Assembly (NCBI RefSeq): GCF_000153705.1
Contig: NZ_DS022272.1
Span: 873,348-937,347, forward strand
From: Fulvimarina pelagi HTCC2506
Lineage (GTDB): Bacteria; Pseudomonadota; Alphaproteobacteria; Rhizobiales; Rhizobiaceae
Direction of reading: 5' to 3'
DNA length: 64,000 bases
In this document: positions 38,604-48,734 of the stretch, piece after piece
Layout: every line of letters starts with the position of its first letter
Numbering within the stretch: the stretch's first letter is position 1
Made by a program: the position numbers and the translations under genes
The notes under the pieces: generated by a model
What the model saw: the letters and a program-made list of their open reading frames with translations, nothing else
Told to the model about the DNA's origin: nothing
Databases searched by the model: none

Positions 38604-40025
38604 TCACTCCGCGGCGATCGACCCGGCTTCACCGAGGAGCCAGGCCCGGAAATCGTTGAGGGCTCTCGCCGACAAAGCCTTCTTCTTGGCGATCGCCTTG
38701 TCCTTGCCGCGGAAGCGCTTGATGCCCTCGGGTCTGACGATCGCACCCGGCTCCAGCGGCGGGAAGAGCCCGAAATTGACGTTCATCGGCTGGAAGGACC
38801 GCTTGCCACCGTCCTCCTCATGGGCGAGGTGCCCACCGGTGATATGGCCGAGCAGGGCGCCCATCGCCGTCGTCGCCGGCGGCGCGGAGACTTCTTCGCC
38901 CAACCGTTCGGCCGCCGCGAACCGGCCGGCCATCAGGCCGACGGCCGCAGATTCCACATAGCCCTCGCAGCCCGTGATCTGGCCGGCGAACCGCAGACGG
39001 TTCAGGCTCTTCAGGCGCAGCGTGGCGTCGAGCAGGCGAGGGGAATCGAGATAGGTGTTGCGATGGAGGCCACCGAGTCGGGCGAATTCGGCGTTCTGAA
39101 GCCCCGGGATCATTCGGAAGATTGCGGCCTGCTCACCGTATCTCAGCTTCGTTTGGAAGCCGACCATGTTGTAGAGCGTACCGAGTGCGTTGTCCTGGCG
39201 CAGCTGGACGACGGCATAGGGTTTCACCTCAGGATCGTGCGCGTTGGTGAGACCCATCGGCTTCATCGGGCCGTGCCGCAGGGTCTCGGGGCCGCGCTCC
39301 GCCATCACCTCGATCGGCAGGCAGCCGTCGAAGTATGGGGTGCCTTCCCAATCCTTGAACTGCGTCCGGTCGCCTTCGACCAGCGCAGCGACGAAGCGAT
39401 CGTAGGTCTCCTTGTCGAGCGGACAGTTGATGTAGTCCTTGCCCGTGCCGCCCGGCCCGACCTTGTCGTAACGCGACTGAAACCAGGCGGTCTTCATGTC
39501 GACCGAATCGAAATGGACGATCGGCGCTATGGCGTCGAAGAAGGCGAGGGCGTTCTGACCCGTCGCTTCCCGAATGCCCTCGGCGAGGGCCGGTGCCGTC
39601 AGCGGGCCGGTCGCGACGATCGTGTCGCCCCAGTCTTCCGGCGGAAGCCCTTCGATCTCGCCCCGCTCGATGGTGATCAGAGGATGCTCCTCGAGCGCCC
39701 TCGTGACGGCAGCCGAGAAGCCCTCGCGATCGACCGCGAGCGCACCGCCCGCAGGCACCTGATTGGCGTCGGCCGAGCGCATGATAAGTGAGCCAGCAAG
39801 ACGCATCTCGGCATGGATCACACCAACGGCGTTCGTCTCGGCGTCGTCTGAGCGGAATGAATTCGAGCAAACAAGCTCCGCGAGCCCGTCGGTCTTATGC
39901 GCGTCCGTGCCGCGAACGGGCCGCATCTCGTGCAGTACAACCGGGACGCCGCGCGAAGCGATCTGCCAAGCCGCTTCCGAACCGGCGAGCCCGCCGCCGA
40001 CAATGTGGATAGGTTTATCGGTCAT
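38604..40025 (-). CDS. trmFO: Methylenetetrahydrofolate-tRNA-(uracil-5-)-methyltransferase TrmFO
   Basis: A 473-residue flavoenzyme forming ribothymidine-54 in the tRNA T-loop, using methylenetetrahydrofolate as carbon donor and FADH2 as reductant. The FAD-binding start is [19 protein letters not shown]. The GidA-related segments [30 protein letters not shown] and [19 protein letters not shown] identify TrmFO rather than MnmG. Length is normal. It is followed on the same strand by no close gene; the MFS gene lies 51 bp upstream. Confidence 0.96.
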   Translation of the reverse strand: MTDKPIHIVGGGLAGSEAAWQIASRGVPVVLHEMRPVRGTDAHKTDGLAELVCSNSFRSDDAETNAVGVIHAEMRLAGSLIMRSADANQVPAGGALAVDREGFSAAVTRALEEHPLITIERGEIEGLPPEDWGDTIVATGPLTAPALAEGIREATGQNALAFFDAIAPIVHFDSVDMKTAWFQSRYDKVGPGGTGKDYINCPLDKETYDRFVAALVEGDRTQFKDWEGTPYFDGCLPIEVMAERGPETLRHGPMKPMGLTNAHDPEVKPYAVVQLRQDNALGTLYNMVGFQTKLRYGEQAAIFRMIPGLQNAEFARLGGLHRNTYLDSPRLLDATLRLKSLNRLRFAGQITGCEGYVESAAVGLMAGRFAAAERLGEEVSAPPATTAMGALLGHITGGHLAHEEDGGKRSFQPMNVNFGLFPPLEPGAIVRPEGIKRFRGKDKAIAKKKALSARALNDFRAWLLGEAGSIAAE

Positions 40026-40076
40026 GAGCGAAATTTAGCAATCACAGGAGCAGATCGAAAGATGGTGTGATGGCGG

Positions 40077-41279
40077 TCAGGAACTGTACGCGGTTTGACC
40101 GAAATCGCGCTGCGAGGAAGCGATTCCCGCGCCGGCGATCAGCAGCCCGGTCGAAATCCATTGGCCTGCCGATACGCCTCCCGTCACGTCGCTTAGGAAG
40201 CCGACGCCGACCGGGCCAAGGATCTGGCCGATGCCGAAGGCGATTGTCATCGCCGAGATTCCGGCCGACCAGTGCTCCGCCGCGAAATTTCGACGCACAA
40301 AGGCAGTCGTCGAGGCGACAACCGCTAGAAAAGTCGCGCCCACCATGGTGGCCGAGACGAAGAGGACGATCGGAGATTGCGATAGCGCGACGAGGGAGGT
40401 TGCCGCCGCGAGCAACAGGCTGAGGATTGCGAAGGCCGTACCGTTTCCGTTGCGTTTCATGAAACCACCCCAAAGCCAGGGCGATACCATGGCGCCGAGC
40501 CCGACCACGGTCCACAAGCCGGACTGCAGAGGCAGGCTGGCGCCATTTTCGCGCACCCAGGCGATGACGAAAGTCAGATAGCCGATATAGCCAGCGCCGA
40601 AGAATCCATAGCCGATGAGTATTGGCGACATTTTTCCAATGCGCGCTTTCGTTCCTGTTCCGGATGGAGCTGTGCCCATACAGTGCGGCTGTCCGAGCAG
40701 TAGGATCACGCCAAGGATGGCCGAGAGGACGGCGAGTAGAGCCCAGGCGAGCGGCCAGCTTCCCGCTCCGCCGGCATGGAAGACGAACGGCACCGTAACG
40801 CCCGAGAGCGCGATACCGAAGCCAGGCCCTGCATAGAAAAGCCCGAGGAGAATGGCGTTGCCTTCGTTTTGGGATGCGATACGCGCGGCCAGAAACCCAC
40901 CGCCGACGAAGGCGAAGCCGGCGCCGATGCCCGCAAGAATACGCGCAAGGTTCAGCGTAATCGGATCGCGCAGCACGATGCAGAACGCCAACGATCCGAC
41001 GCATAACCAGACCCCGATCTGCATGGCGCTGAAGGCGCCCACTTTGCGGTTTACCCGCGCGGCCAGGAGCGCTCCGGCTAGATATCCGAGGGCGTTCGTC
41101 GTGTTCAGCCATCCGGCCGTCGAATAGGACCAGCCGAGATCGGCACGCATGTCGGGAAGGATCAGCGCATAGGCGAAGCGAGCAAGGCCGAGACCGACGG
41201 CCGCAGCGGCTGCAAGACCGATGACCTGAAGCCAGGGCGGCAGCGGTTCTGCCTCTTCTCCCCGTGCCAGCTTTCTCAT
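40077..41279 (-). CDS. YbfB/YjiJ family MFS transporter
   Basis: A 400-residue major-facilitator protein with twelve predicted helices. The first helix reads GLAAAAAVGLGLARFAYALILPDMR, the family-specific start, followed by YSTAGWLNTTNALGYLAGAL. The second half begins GYGFFGAGYIGYLTFVIAW. Substrate is unknown. It lies downstream of the DUF1127/small-RNA locus on the same strand but is separated by a terminator. Confidence 0.85.
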   Translation of the reverse strand: MRKLARGEEAEPLPPWLQVIGLAAAAAVGLGLARFAYALILPDMRADLGWSYSTAGWLNTTNALGYLAGALLAARVNRKVGAFSAMQIGVWLCVGSLAFCIVLRDPITLNLARILAGIGAGFAFVGGGFLAARIASQNEGNAILLGLFYAGPGFGIALSGVTVPFVFHAGGAGSWPLAWALLAVLSAILGVILLLGQPHCMGTAPSGTGTKARIGKMSPILIGYGFFGAGYIGYLTFVIAWVRENGASLPLQSGLWTVVGLGAMVSPWLWGGFMKRNGNGTAFAILSLLLAAATSLVALSQSPIVLFVSATMVGATFLAVVASTTAFVRRNFAAEHWSAGISAMTIAFGIGQILGPVGVGFLSDVTGGVSAGQWISTGLLIAGAGIASSQRDFGQTAYSS

Positions 41280-41397
41280 CGTTCGCTACTCCGCCTCAAG
41301 ATGGGCGGGGTGTAACAGTGCCCGCTACGACAGGCCAGTCGACGAAAGAGCTGGGTGCAGTGCGCAAATTGATCGGTACAGAGACGTCTTGCTCTGC

Positions 41398-41436
41398 ACA
41401 AAGAACAACACCCGCCGGGGGAGGACCGGCGGGTGT
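41398..41436 (-). terminator. Terminator hairpin ending the small-RNA array
   Basis: The 11-bp perfect stem (41436-41426 with 41418-41408) is followed on the minus strand by TGTTCTTTG. It is both the last UCCUCCC loop and the likely intrinsic terminator of the DUF1127-small-RNA transcript. Confidence 0.65.
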
Positions 41437-41519
41437 CGTATGAACGGAGCCTACGTTGGGAGGAGGAGTGTAGGCCCCTTGATCCGCTTCGAAGCCCGGG
41501 AGGAGGTGAGCCCGAAGCG
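41400..41519 (-). ncRNA. Three-hairpin anti-Shine-Dalgarno small RNA, unit 2 (alpha-r14/CcsR type)
   Basis: On the minus strand, three consecutive stem-loops occur. (1) CGCTTCG 41519-41513 pairs with 41491-41485, with CCTCCTCCC in the loop. (2) GCCTAC 41475-41470 pairs with 41454-41449, with CTCCTCCTCCC in the loop. (3) A perfect 11-bp GC-rich stem, 41436-41426 with 41418-41408, has the 7-nt loop TCCTCCC, followed by a T-rich tail (GTTCTTTG). The loops are complementary to GGGAGGA, so they can pair with ribosome-binding sites. Three hairpins with such loops, the last serving as terminator, is the architecture described for NfeR1 (alpha-r14) in Sinorhizobium. The assignment is by structure and motif only. 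Confidence 0.75.
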
Positions 41520-41545
41520 AAACCCTCAGAAATCTTTTGCTTTGG

Positions 41546-41653
41546 CGTCCGCCGGGGGGAGGACCCGGCGGACGTCTTGCATAGGTTCACCGCGGGAGGA
41601 GGAGTGGTGAACCCGTCATTCGCGGAACCCGATGGGAGGAGAAGGGTTGCCGC
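41546..41653 (-). ncRNA. Three-hairpin anti-Shine-Dalgarno small RNA, unit 1 (alpha-r14/CcsR type)
   Basis: This unit lies directly after the DUF1127 gene on the minus strand. Hairpin 1 pairs 41653-41644 with 41630-41622 (one bulged base), with TTCTCCTCCCATC in the loop. Hairpin 2 is a perfect 8-bp stem, 41613-41606 with 41591-41584, with ACTCCTCCTCCCGC in the loop. Hairpin 3 is a perfect 11-bp stem, 41574-41564 with 41556-41546, with the loop TCCTCCC. The layout repeats that of unit 2, including the final long GC stem. No T-run follows hairpin 3, so this unit is probably released by RNase processing of a longer transcript. Confidence 0.75.
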
Positions 41654-41670
41654 AAAACCCGTGTTTATCC

Positions 41671-41814
41671 TTAGCCGACTGTGCGCCGCGCAATGGACGG
41701 AATGTCGTAACGCGAAATGCCGAGATCGTTCAGTTCGCGCTGCGAAAGACGGTCCAGTTCCTTGACGGTGTCACGGTAACGGCGCCAATTCTTATACGAT
41801 CTTACGATATCCAT
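41671..41814 (-). CDS. DUF1127 family small protein (YjiS-like)
   Basis: A 47-residue basic protein. It begins MDIVRSYKNWRRYRDT, continues with the family core KELDRLSQRELNDLGISR and ends YDIPSIARRTVG. The L-x-x-L-[ST]-x-[RH]-x-L-x-D-[IL]-G-[IL]-x-R pattern defines DUF1127. AGGACA lies about 10-15 nt before the ATG. The hairpin array starts 18 nt after the stop, so gene and RNAs are almost surely cotranscribed. In Rhodobacter sphaeroides the DUF1127 protein CcaF1 is encoded just ahead of CcsR RNAs and influences their processing. In Agrobacterium and Sinorhizobium such proteins affect RNA turnover and phosphate or carbon metabolism. A similar link is inferred here. Confidence 0.9.
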   Translation of the reverse strand: MDIVRSYKNWRRYRDTVKELDRLSQRELNDLGISRYDIPSIARRTVG

Positions 41815-41852
41815 CTTATCTTGTCCTGTCCTGACCAGATGCCTGGCTTCGT

Positions 41853-41858
41853 CTTATA
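41853..41858 (-). promoter_or_regulatory. Possible -10 element of the DUF1127-small-RNA transcript
   Basis: TATAAG on the minus strand lies 39 nt before the DUF1127 ATG, within CCTATAAGACG. The -35 region is not a good match to the sigma-70, heat-shock or EcfG consensus, so the sigma factor is open. Confidence 0.3.
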
Positions 41859-42282
41859 GGTCGGCGTTGCATTTTTGCTTTCCGCCGTCCGCTGAACTCA
41901 AAGCTAATCAGGCCGTGGGTGCTCCGCTAGACGCTATACCGCATAGGAGCCATGCGTTTTGTGCAGCGCAACAACAAACGCTTCCGCATCCGATGAAACG
42001 CGAGGATGCAATCAACCCCCGGTTCGGAATCCGGCCTTACTGCAATGAAACGAAAATCTCCGGCTTCCTTGTTGCTGCGCGGCAACATGGCCGATATGCG
42101 CTGCCACAGGGATTAGGTGCGTTGCCGCCGGTCCGGTGGAGTTGCGAGAAGGCGACGTTCAAATCGGACGAGAAGACGTTCCGCCGCTAAAAGGGTCGGT
42201 TTCGGCCCTTTCGTCGCCTATATGCCGGTGATATAGAGGCGCTCGATTCACGCTGGTTTCACCGAGCCCGGCGTGCCCATTC
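41859..42282. other. Intergenic stretch between the DUF1127 locus and tRNA-Leu
   Basis: About 420 bases without a convincing gene. A plus-strand open frame at 41867-42190 has no family features. The left end must contain the promoter of the DUF1127-small-RNA transcript, and the right end that of tRNA-Leu and possibly tig. Confidence 0.3.
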
Positions 42283-42367
42283 GCGGGTGTGGCGGAACTG
42301 GCAGACGCACTTGGTTTAGGTCCAAGCGCCGAGAGGCATGGGGGTTCAAGTCCCTCCACCCGCACCA
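42283..42367 (+). tRNA. tRNA-Leu (TAG anticodon)
   Basis: An 85-nt tRNA with a long variable arm. The acceptor stem is GCGGGTG paired with CACCCGC, CCA is encoded, the anticodon loop TTTAGGT has anticodon TAG between stems CTTGG and CCAAG, and the T arm carries GGTTCAAGTCC. It reads CUN leucine codons. It lies 72 bp before trigger factor. Confidence 0.95.
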
Positions 42368-42439
42368 GTTCAGGAAAAGAGCGCGATCGACGGCTGCTAC
42401 GATGGCTCGGGGCCGTCAGGACAAAAGAAGGTACAAAGA

Positions 42440-43804
42440 ATGCAGGTGACGGAAACGAAAGCCGAGGGCCTCAAGCGGGAGATCGAGGTCGTCGTACCCG
42501 CTTCGGACCTGGAGGCACGGCTTCAGACCCGGTTGCACGAGGCGAAAGGCAAGGTGCAACTGAAGGGCTTCCGGCCCGGCAAGGTGCCGGTGTCTCACTT
42601 GCGCAAGATGTACGGCAAGTCCTTTATGGCCGAGATCGTCAACGAGATCCTGAAGGAAACGCCGAGCAGCATTATCGCCGAGCGCAACGAACGCTCAGCG
42701 ATGCAGCCCGAAATCGACATGACCGAGGACCAGGGTGAAGCCGAAAAGGTTCTGGCCGGTAAGTCCGATTTCAAATTCACCCTTTCCTACGAGAAGCTGC
42801 CGAACTTCGAACTCGCCAGCACCGACGGAATGAAGATCGAGCGTCCGATCGTCGAGGTGCCGGACGAAGAAGTCGAGGAACAGGTCAAGCGTGTCGCTGA
42901 GAACGCTCGCGAATACACGCCGAAAGACGGCGCGGCCGAGGACGGCGACCGCGTAACTCTCGACTTCGTGGGCAAAATCGACGGCGAGGCATTCCAGGGC
43001 GGTTCGGCGACCGACTCTAACCTCGTGATCGGCTCGAACCAGTTCATTCCCGGCTTCGAAGAGCAACTGGTCGGCGTTTCCGCTGGCGACGAGAAGCAGG
43101 TCGTCGTGACATTTCCCGAGGATTACGGCGCTCCCGACCTCGCCGGCAAGGAAGCGACGTTCGACACCACGATCAAGTCCGTAGCTTCGCCGGCCGACAT
43201 CGAGATCAACGACGAACTCGCCAAGAAGCTCGGTCTCGAATCCGAGGAGCGTCTTCGCACCGTGGTGCGCGAGCAGATCGAAAGCCAGTACGGTCAGGCG
43301 ACCCGCCAGAAGGTCAAGCGCCAGATCCTCGACGCGCTCGACGAGACCTATTCCTTCGAACTGCCAGAGAAACTCGTCGAGGCTGAGTTCAACAATATCT
43401 GGAACCAGGTGCAGGCCGAGCTTTCCCGTTCAGGGAAAACCTTCGAAGACGAGGACACGACCGAGGAGAAGGCCAAAGAAGAGTATCGCAAGCTCGCCGA
43501 GCGTCGTGTTCGACTCGGTCTCGTTCTCTCGGAAATCGGCGAAAAGGCCGGCATTCAAGTCAGCGAAGAGGAACTGCAACGGGCGATGTTCGACCAGTTG
43601 CGCCGCTATCCTGGGCAGGAACAACAGGTCTACGAATTTTACAAGAAGAACCCGGACGCGCTCGCGAGTTTGCGCGCGCCGATCTACGAGGACAAGGTCA
43701 TAGACAAACTGCTCGCGGAGGCAGACGTCACTGACAAGGTGGTGACGAAAGAAGAGCTGCTTGCAGAAGAAGAGGAAGACGAGGCTCTGAGCGTCGCTTC
43801 TTGA
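42440..43804 (+). CDS. tig: Trigger factor (ribosome-associated chaperone / peptidyl-prolyl isomerase)
   Basis: A 454-residue ATP-independent chaperone that binds the ribosome exit tunnel. The ribosome-binding signature [18 protein letters not shown] is at residues 38-55, the FKBP-type isomerase domain ([20 protein letters not shown], then [11 protein letters not shown]) at 150-240, and a helical C-terminal chaperone domain to an acidic tail. ATG 42440 is the start; the frame is open back through tRNA-Leu, which rules out longer versions. It is the first member of the tig-clpP-clpX-lon-hupB series. Confidence 0.96.
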   Translation: MQVTETKAEGLKREIEVVVPASDLEARLQTRLHEAKGKVQLKGFRPGKVPVSHLRKMYGKSFMAEIVNEILKETPSSIIAERNERSAMQPEIDMTEDQGEAEKVLAGKSDFKFTLSYEKLPNFELASTDGMKIERPIVEVPDEEVEEQVKRVAENAREYTPKDGAAEDGDRVTLDFVGKIDGEAFQGGSATDSNLVIGSNQFIPGFEEQLVGVSAGDEKQVVVTFPEDYGAPDLAGKEATFDTTIKSVASPADIEINDELAKKLGLESEERLRTVVREQIESQYGQATRQKVKRQILDALDETYSFELPEKLVEAEFNNIWNQVQAELSRSGKTFEDEDTTEEKAKEEYRKLAERRVRLGLVLSEIGEKAGIQVSEEELQRAMFDQLRRYPGQEQQVYEFYKKNPDALASLRAPIYEDKVIDKLLAEADVTDKVVTKEELLAEEEEDEALSVAS

Positions 43805-43831
43805 TTTTCCGCTCACATAGAGTTGAGTCAT

Positions 43832-43858
43832 AGGCCGGCCTCGCGCCGGCCTTTTTTG
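43832..43858 (+). terminator. Intrinsic terminator after tig
   Basis: GGCCGGC at 43833-43839 pairs with GCCGGCC at 43845-43851, followed by six T residues. A textbook rho-independent terminator, 28 nt after the tig stop. Confidence 0.9.
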
Positions 43859-43975
43859 TTCGCAGCCAAACCATCGTCAAGATCTGCGCTATCCCGGCAC
43901 GGGTCGGCCAACGAACCGAACCGCCAATGCCCCAGCCTCGTCGCAGGGTTCAGCGGGAGCGGCGAACGGCGGAAC

Positions 43976-46375
43976 ATGAAGATATCAGTAGGAACAGGAT
44001 TTCGCATGCGTCGCATTACGACGGCCATCCTAATGATGGTCGCTGCCATCTTTTTCGCTCAAGTCAGTCCTGTTGCTGCTCAGTCGTCCACGGCCGCCGC
44101 GAATGCGTCGGATACAGCGTCGCCGCAAGAAGGCAGCGAACCCAGTCTCGACGATCTCATTTCGATACTTGAGAACGAAGAGACGCGCGCGAAGCTTCTG
44201 GAGTCGTTGAAGGCTGCCGCTTATCAAGCGCCGGAAGAAGGCGGCGAAGACGGTGCGCTACTCGATGCACCCGATCCCGATCGGACGCTGCCAGCCCGAA
44301 TTGCCGAAGGCGTGCGGAGTTTCATCGGCAGCATCGGGGAGACCGGCTCGGAGGTCTTGGCGAGCGTTCGTTCGTCGGGCAACCTCCTTTCAGGCGCAGG
44401 CTCCCTCGATATTCCGGCGATATTGGAGGCGGTGCTTCCCGTCGGCCTTGTCGCGATCGTGGTCTTTTTCGTCCTGGGTCTAGGACGTCTTGTGAAGGCG
44501 CCGATCTTCCGGTCGCTCGCCGAGACGAGTGAACATGCGAGCCCGCTAAACAAGCTTCTTCTTCTCGCTCTTTCCGGTTTCATCGATGCGCTATCGATCG
44601 TTCTCAGCTGGGCGGCAGGTGTCGTGGCGGCCTCGGTTTTTGCAAACGGCCAGCCGGGCTTCAACCAGCAGCTCTTCCTCAACGCGTTCCTCGTCATCGA
44701 GATGATCAAGGTCTCACTCGGCTTGTTCGTCTCGCCGAATTATCCGGGTCTGCGTCTGACGCCATTCTCGAACCGTCAGGCGAGCTACTGGTACTTCTGG
44801 CTGTCCCGCTTCATTTCGATTCTCGGCTACACATTCCTTTTCGTCGCACCGGTCATCAGGTCCGCGACAACGGTCCAGGCGGCCGACGCGACGCGGTTCA
44901 TCGTCGTCGTGATCTGCGTGCTCATTGGCATCAGTTTGATACTGAAGAACCGCGGCACAGTCCGTGAGCGATTGAAGCGCGCCAAGAAGGAGGGCGATCG
45001 CAGCGTCGGCGCGCATATCAACGCCTTCATCGGCCAGATCTGGTGGGTCGTTGCCATCGGCTTCGTGCTCGCAGCCTTCATCGTTTGGCTGAGAAGCCCG
45101 GAGGAGGGGCTCAGCTTCCTCACTATCGGCACCTTGAAGACGATCGCCGCGATGGCCGTTGGCGGATTGATCGTATCGGTTCTCAGCCGATGGATCACCA
45201 GCGGGATTCCTATTCCGGAATCGGTAAAGGACAAGCTGCCGCTGCTGGAAAAGCGCGTGAACAGCTTCATCCCGAATGCGCTGACCGTCATTCGTGTCTT
45301 CGTGGTGATTGCGGTGCTAGCCTATGTGCTGGAGGCTTGGACGTTGGCCAGCTATTCGACCTGGCTTGCTTCCGATATGGGCCAATCGATCGTTGGCGGT
45401 CTCATCGGCGCGGGCATCATCCTTGTCATCGGCGTTGCGATCTACATCGCTGTGTCGTCCTGGATCGAATACCGGCTGAACCCGAATTACGGGACCATTC
45501 CGACAGCGCGCGAACGCACGCTGCTCTCGCTATTCCGCAATGCGTTCACCATTACCATGGTCGTCGTCGTCGCGATGCTGGTTCTCAGCCAGGTCGGCAT
45601 AGATATTGCGCCGCTGCTAGCCGGTGCTGGTGTCGTTGGTCTCGCGATCGGTTTTGGCGCACAGAAATTCGTTCAGGACATCATCACCGGTGCGTTTATC
45701 CAGATCCAGAACGCTATGAACGAGGGTGACATCGTCGAAGTGAACGGCGTCACTGGAACTGTCGAGCAATTGACCGTTCGATCCGTTGGCTTGCGCACGA
45801 TCGACGGCACCTGGTGCCTGATACCGTTCTCATCGGTCGATCAGGTGGCCAACTACTCGAAAGACTTCGCCTATTACGTCGCCGATATCGGCGTTGCCTA
45901 TCGCGAAGACACGGCGGACGTGGAGGCGATGATGGTCGATGCCTTCGAAGAGTTGAAGACGACTGCGGTCGCCGACAATTTGATCGGCAACATGGAGATG
46001 TGGGGCGTGCAGGAACTTGGCGACTCTGCCGTCGTCATGCGTGGACGCGTCATGACGAAGCCAGGCACGCAGTGGGGCGTCGGCCGCGCATATCGCGGCA
46101 TCATTAAGCGAATGGCGGACGAGCGCGGCATCGAGATACCGTTCCCACACATGACCGTTTGGTTCGGAGAGGACCGGAAGGGCAATGCCCCGCCGATCCG
46201 GATGACGGATCCCGAGACGTCTGCACCGAAGATCGAAGCGGAGCGCGCCGATCGCTTGCAGCCGCAAGGCGCAGCGCCGTCTTCCTCGACCGACTACGGG
46301 ACCTCTGACGTCGGCGGAAAAACCATCCCGCCGGGGGGCGGGGACGTCGATGCGGCGGGGCCCGGCCGCGGCTAG
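43976..46375 (+). CDS. Large MscS-family mechanosensitive ion channel
   Basis: A 799-residue protein with a signal peptide (RRITTAILMMVAAIFFAQVSPVAAQ), a periplasmic N-terminal region, about ten predicted membrane helices, and a C-terminal MscS core. The pore helix and beta domain are recognisable: LLAGAGVVGLAIGFGAQKFVQ, then GAFIQIQNAMNEGDIVEVNG and VRSVGLRTIDGTW. The family opens on hypo-osmotic shock to release solutes. ATG 43976 is chosen; ATG 44006 has a better spaced AGGA and is a real alternative. The frame is open to 43823, but that extension overlaps the tig terminator. The disordered tail is rich in Pro and Gly. Confidence 0.88.
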   Translation: MKISVGTGFRMRRITTAILMMVAAIFFAQVSPVAAQSSTAAANASDTASPQEGSEPSLDDLISILENEETRAKLLESLKAAAYQAPEEGGEDGALLDAPDPDRTLPARIAEGVRSFIGSIGETGSEVLASVRSSGNLLSGAGSLDIPAILEAVLPVGLVAIVVFFVLGLGRLVKAPIFRSLAETSEHASPLNKLLLLALSGFIDALSIVLSWAAGVVAASVFANGQPGFNQQLFLNAFLVIEMIKVSLGLFVSPNYPGLRLTPFSNRQASYWYFWLSRFISILGYTFLFVAPVIRSATTVQAADATRFIVVVICVLIGISLILKNRGTVRERLKRAKKEGDRSVGAHINAFIGQIWWVVAIGFVLAAFIVWLRSPEEGLSFLTIGTLKTIAAMAVGGLIVSVLSRWITSGIPIPESVKDKLPLLEKRVNSFIPNALTVIRVFVVIAVLAYVLEAWTLASYSTWLASDMGQSIVGGLIGAGIILVIGVAIYIAVSSWIEYRLNPNYGTIPTARERTLLSLFRNAFTITMVVVVAMLVLSQVGIDIAPLLAGAGVVGLAIGFGAQKFVQDIITGAFIQIQNAMNEGDIVEVNGVTGTVEQLTVRSVGLRTIDGTWCLIPFSSVDQVANYSKDFAYYVADIGVAYREDTADVEAMMVDAFEELKTTAVADNLIGNMEMWGVQELGDSAVVMRGRVMTKPGTQWGVGRAYRGIIKRMADERGIEIPFPHMTVWFGEDRKGNAPPIRMTDPETSAPKIEAERADRLQPQGAAPSSSTDYGTSDVGGKTIPPGGGDVDAAGPGRG

Positions 46376-46417
46376 CAGAACTGGGCCAATCGGGCGCGGT
46401 TCCAAAAGGTGTTCCGC

Positions 46418-46450
46418 CTTGCATCGCGCCTAGGCTCGGTCCTATTTACG
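46418..46450 (+). promoter_or_regulatory. Heat-shock-type (RpoH-like) promoter of clpP
   Basis: CTTG at 46418-46421 and CCTATTTACG at 46441-46450 match the alphaproteobacterial heat-shock consensus CTTG-N17/18-CYTATNTNNG. The -10 box matches at every defined position; the spacer is 19 nt, slightly long. The -10 box is 80 bp before the clpP ATG. Confidence 0.5.
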
Positions 46451-46529
46451 CGAGAGATGAATACGTGACTCGATTCGTTTCGATCTCTGAGAGGTCGAGA
46501 GGAAGAGCGACCAGCGAGACCAAACTGCG

Positions 46530-47183
46530 ATGAAGCATCCGATCGAAACCGCCATGAACCTCGTACCCATGGTGGTTGAGCAGACCAACCGCGGCGAGCG
46601 CGCATACGATATCTTTTCGCGTCTCCTCAAGGAGCGCGTGATTTTCATCACCGGACCGATCGAGGACTCGATGGCGACGCTCGTCTGCGCGCAATTGCTC
46701 TTCCTCGAAGCGGAGAATCCGAAGAAGGAGATCGCGCTCTACATCAATTCTCCTGGTGGCGTTGTTACCAGTGGCATGGCGATCTACGACACGATGCAAT
46801 TCATTCGTCCGGCTGTGACAACACTCTGCATCGGTCAGGCTGCTTCGATGGGTTCCCTGCTGCTGTGCGCTGGTGAAAAGGACATGCGCTTCGCAACGCC
46901 GAATGCTCGGATCATGGTGCACCAGCCGAGCGGCGGCTTCCAGGGCCAGGCCTCGGACATCGAGCGCCACGCCCAGGACATCATCAAGCTCAAGCGCCGG
47001 CTGAACGAGACTTACGTGAAGCATACGGGTCAGGATTACGAGACGATCGAGCGCACCCTCGACCGCGATCACTTCATGACTGCGGAGGAGTCCCTGGAGT
47101 TCGGCCTGATTGATAAGGTCTATTCATCGCGGGTGGAGCAGGAAGGCACCGATCGAACGTCTCAACACGGTGCGACCTCGTAG
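46530..47183 (+). CDS. clpP: ATP-dependent Clp protease proteolytic subunit
   Basis: A 217-residue serine protease that forms double heptameric rings fed by ClpX or ClpA. The catalytic Ser lies in [17 protein letters not shown], the His in [17 protein letters not shown] and the Asp in [42 protein letters not shown] supplies the oxyanion region. It lies 207 bp before clpX and behind a heat-shock-like promoter. Confidence 0.97.
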   Translation: MKHPIETAMNLVPMVVEQTNRGERAYDIFSRLLKERVIFITGPIEDSMATLVCAQLLFLEAENPKKEIALYINSPGGVVTSGMAIYDTMQFIRPAVTTLCIGQAASMGSLLLCAGEKDMRFATPNARIMVHQPSGGFQGQASDIERHAQDIIKLKRRLNETYVKHTGQDYETIERTLDRDHFMTAEESLEFGLIDKVYSSRVEQEGTDRTSQHGATS

Positions 47184-47390
47184 TAGTGGATGAAAAGATC
47201 GGCGGATGGGACGATCTCAGACGTTAAGCGCTGCTCAAGATCGGTGGGCGATCATGATTCTCTGTCGATGAATGGGTCGAGGGTGTCGCAAAATCGCCAA
47301 CGCCTTTGCTAAGGTGCCGGACAGCGACTAAGTTGGACTTAACGTGAGAAGGGTTCCTCGCGGATCGCCCGAACCCGGAAGGAAGAACGA

Positions 47391-48659
<1,269 letters not shown>

Positions 48660-48702
48660 CACCGGCCGCAGCTTTAAGCCGCCCGCTTATCGACTTAAAA
48701 AT

Positions 48703-48734
48703 CCCGCCGCGCTTTTCGAAGCCGGCGGGTTTTT
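48703..48734 (+). terminator. Intrinsic terminator after clpX
   Basis: CCCGCCG at 48703-48709 pairs with CGGCGGG at 48723-48729, followed by TTTTT. It lies 44 nt after the clpX stop. Confidence 0.85.

Noticed and set aside
41408..41653. CRISPR-like short repeats
   Set aside because: Only the 7-nt loop is shared; stems and spacings vary, and no cas gene is near.
41401..41660. Repeated GGGAGGA as a series of plus-strand ribosome-binding sites or a plus-strand coding region
   Set aside because: No start codons follow at suitable distances, the motifs sit in hairpin loops, and the plus-strand open frames (for example 41433-41765) read through the stems with no family features. The minus-strand RNA explanation accounts for stems, loops, terminator and the upstream DUF1127 gene.
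43823..43975. N-terminal extension of the MscS gene
   Set aside because: It overlaps the intrinsic terminator of tig and precedes a clear signal peptide.
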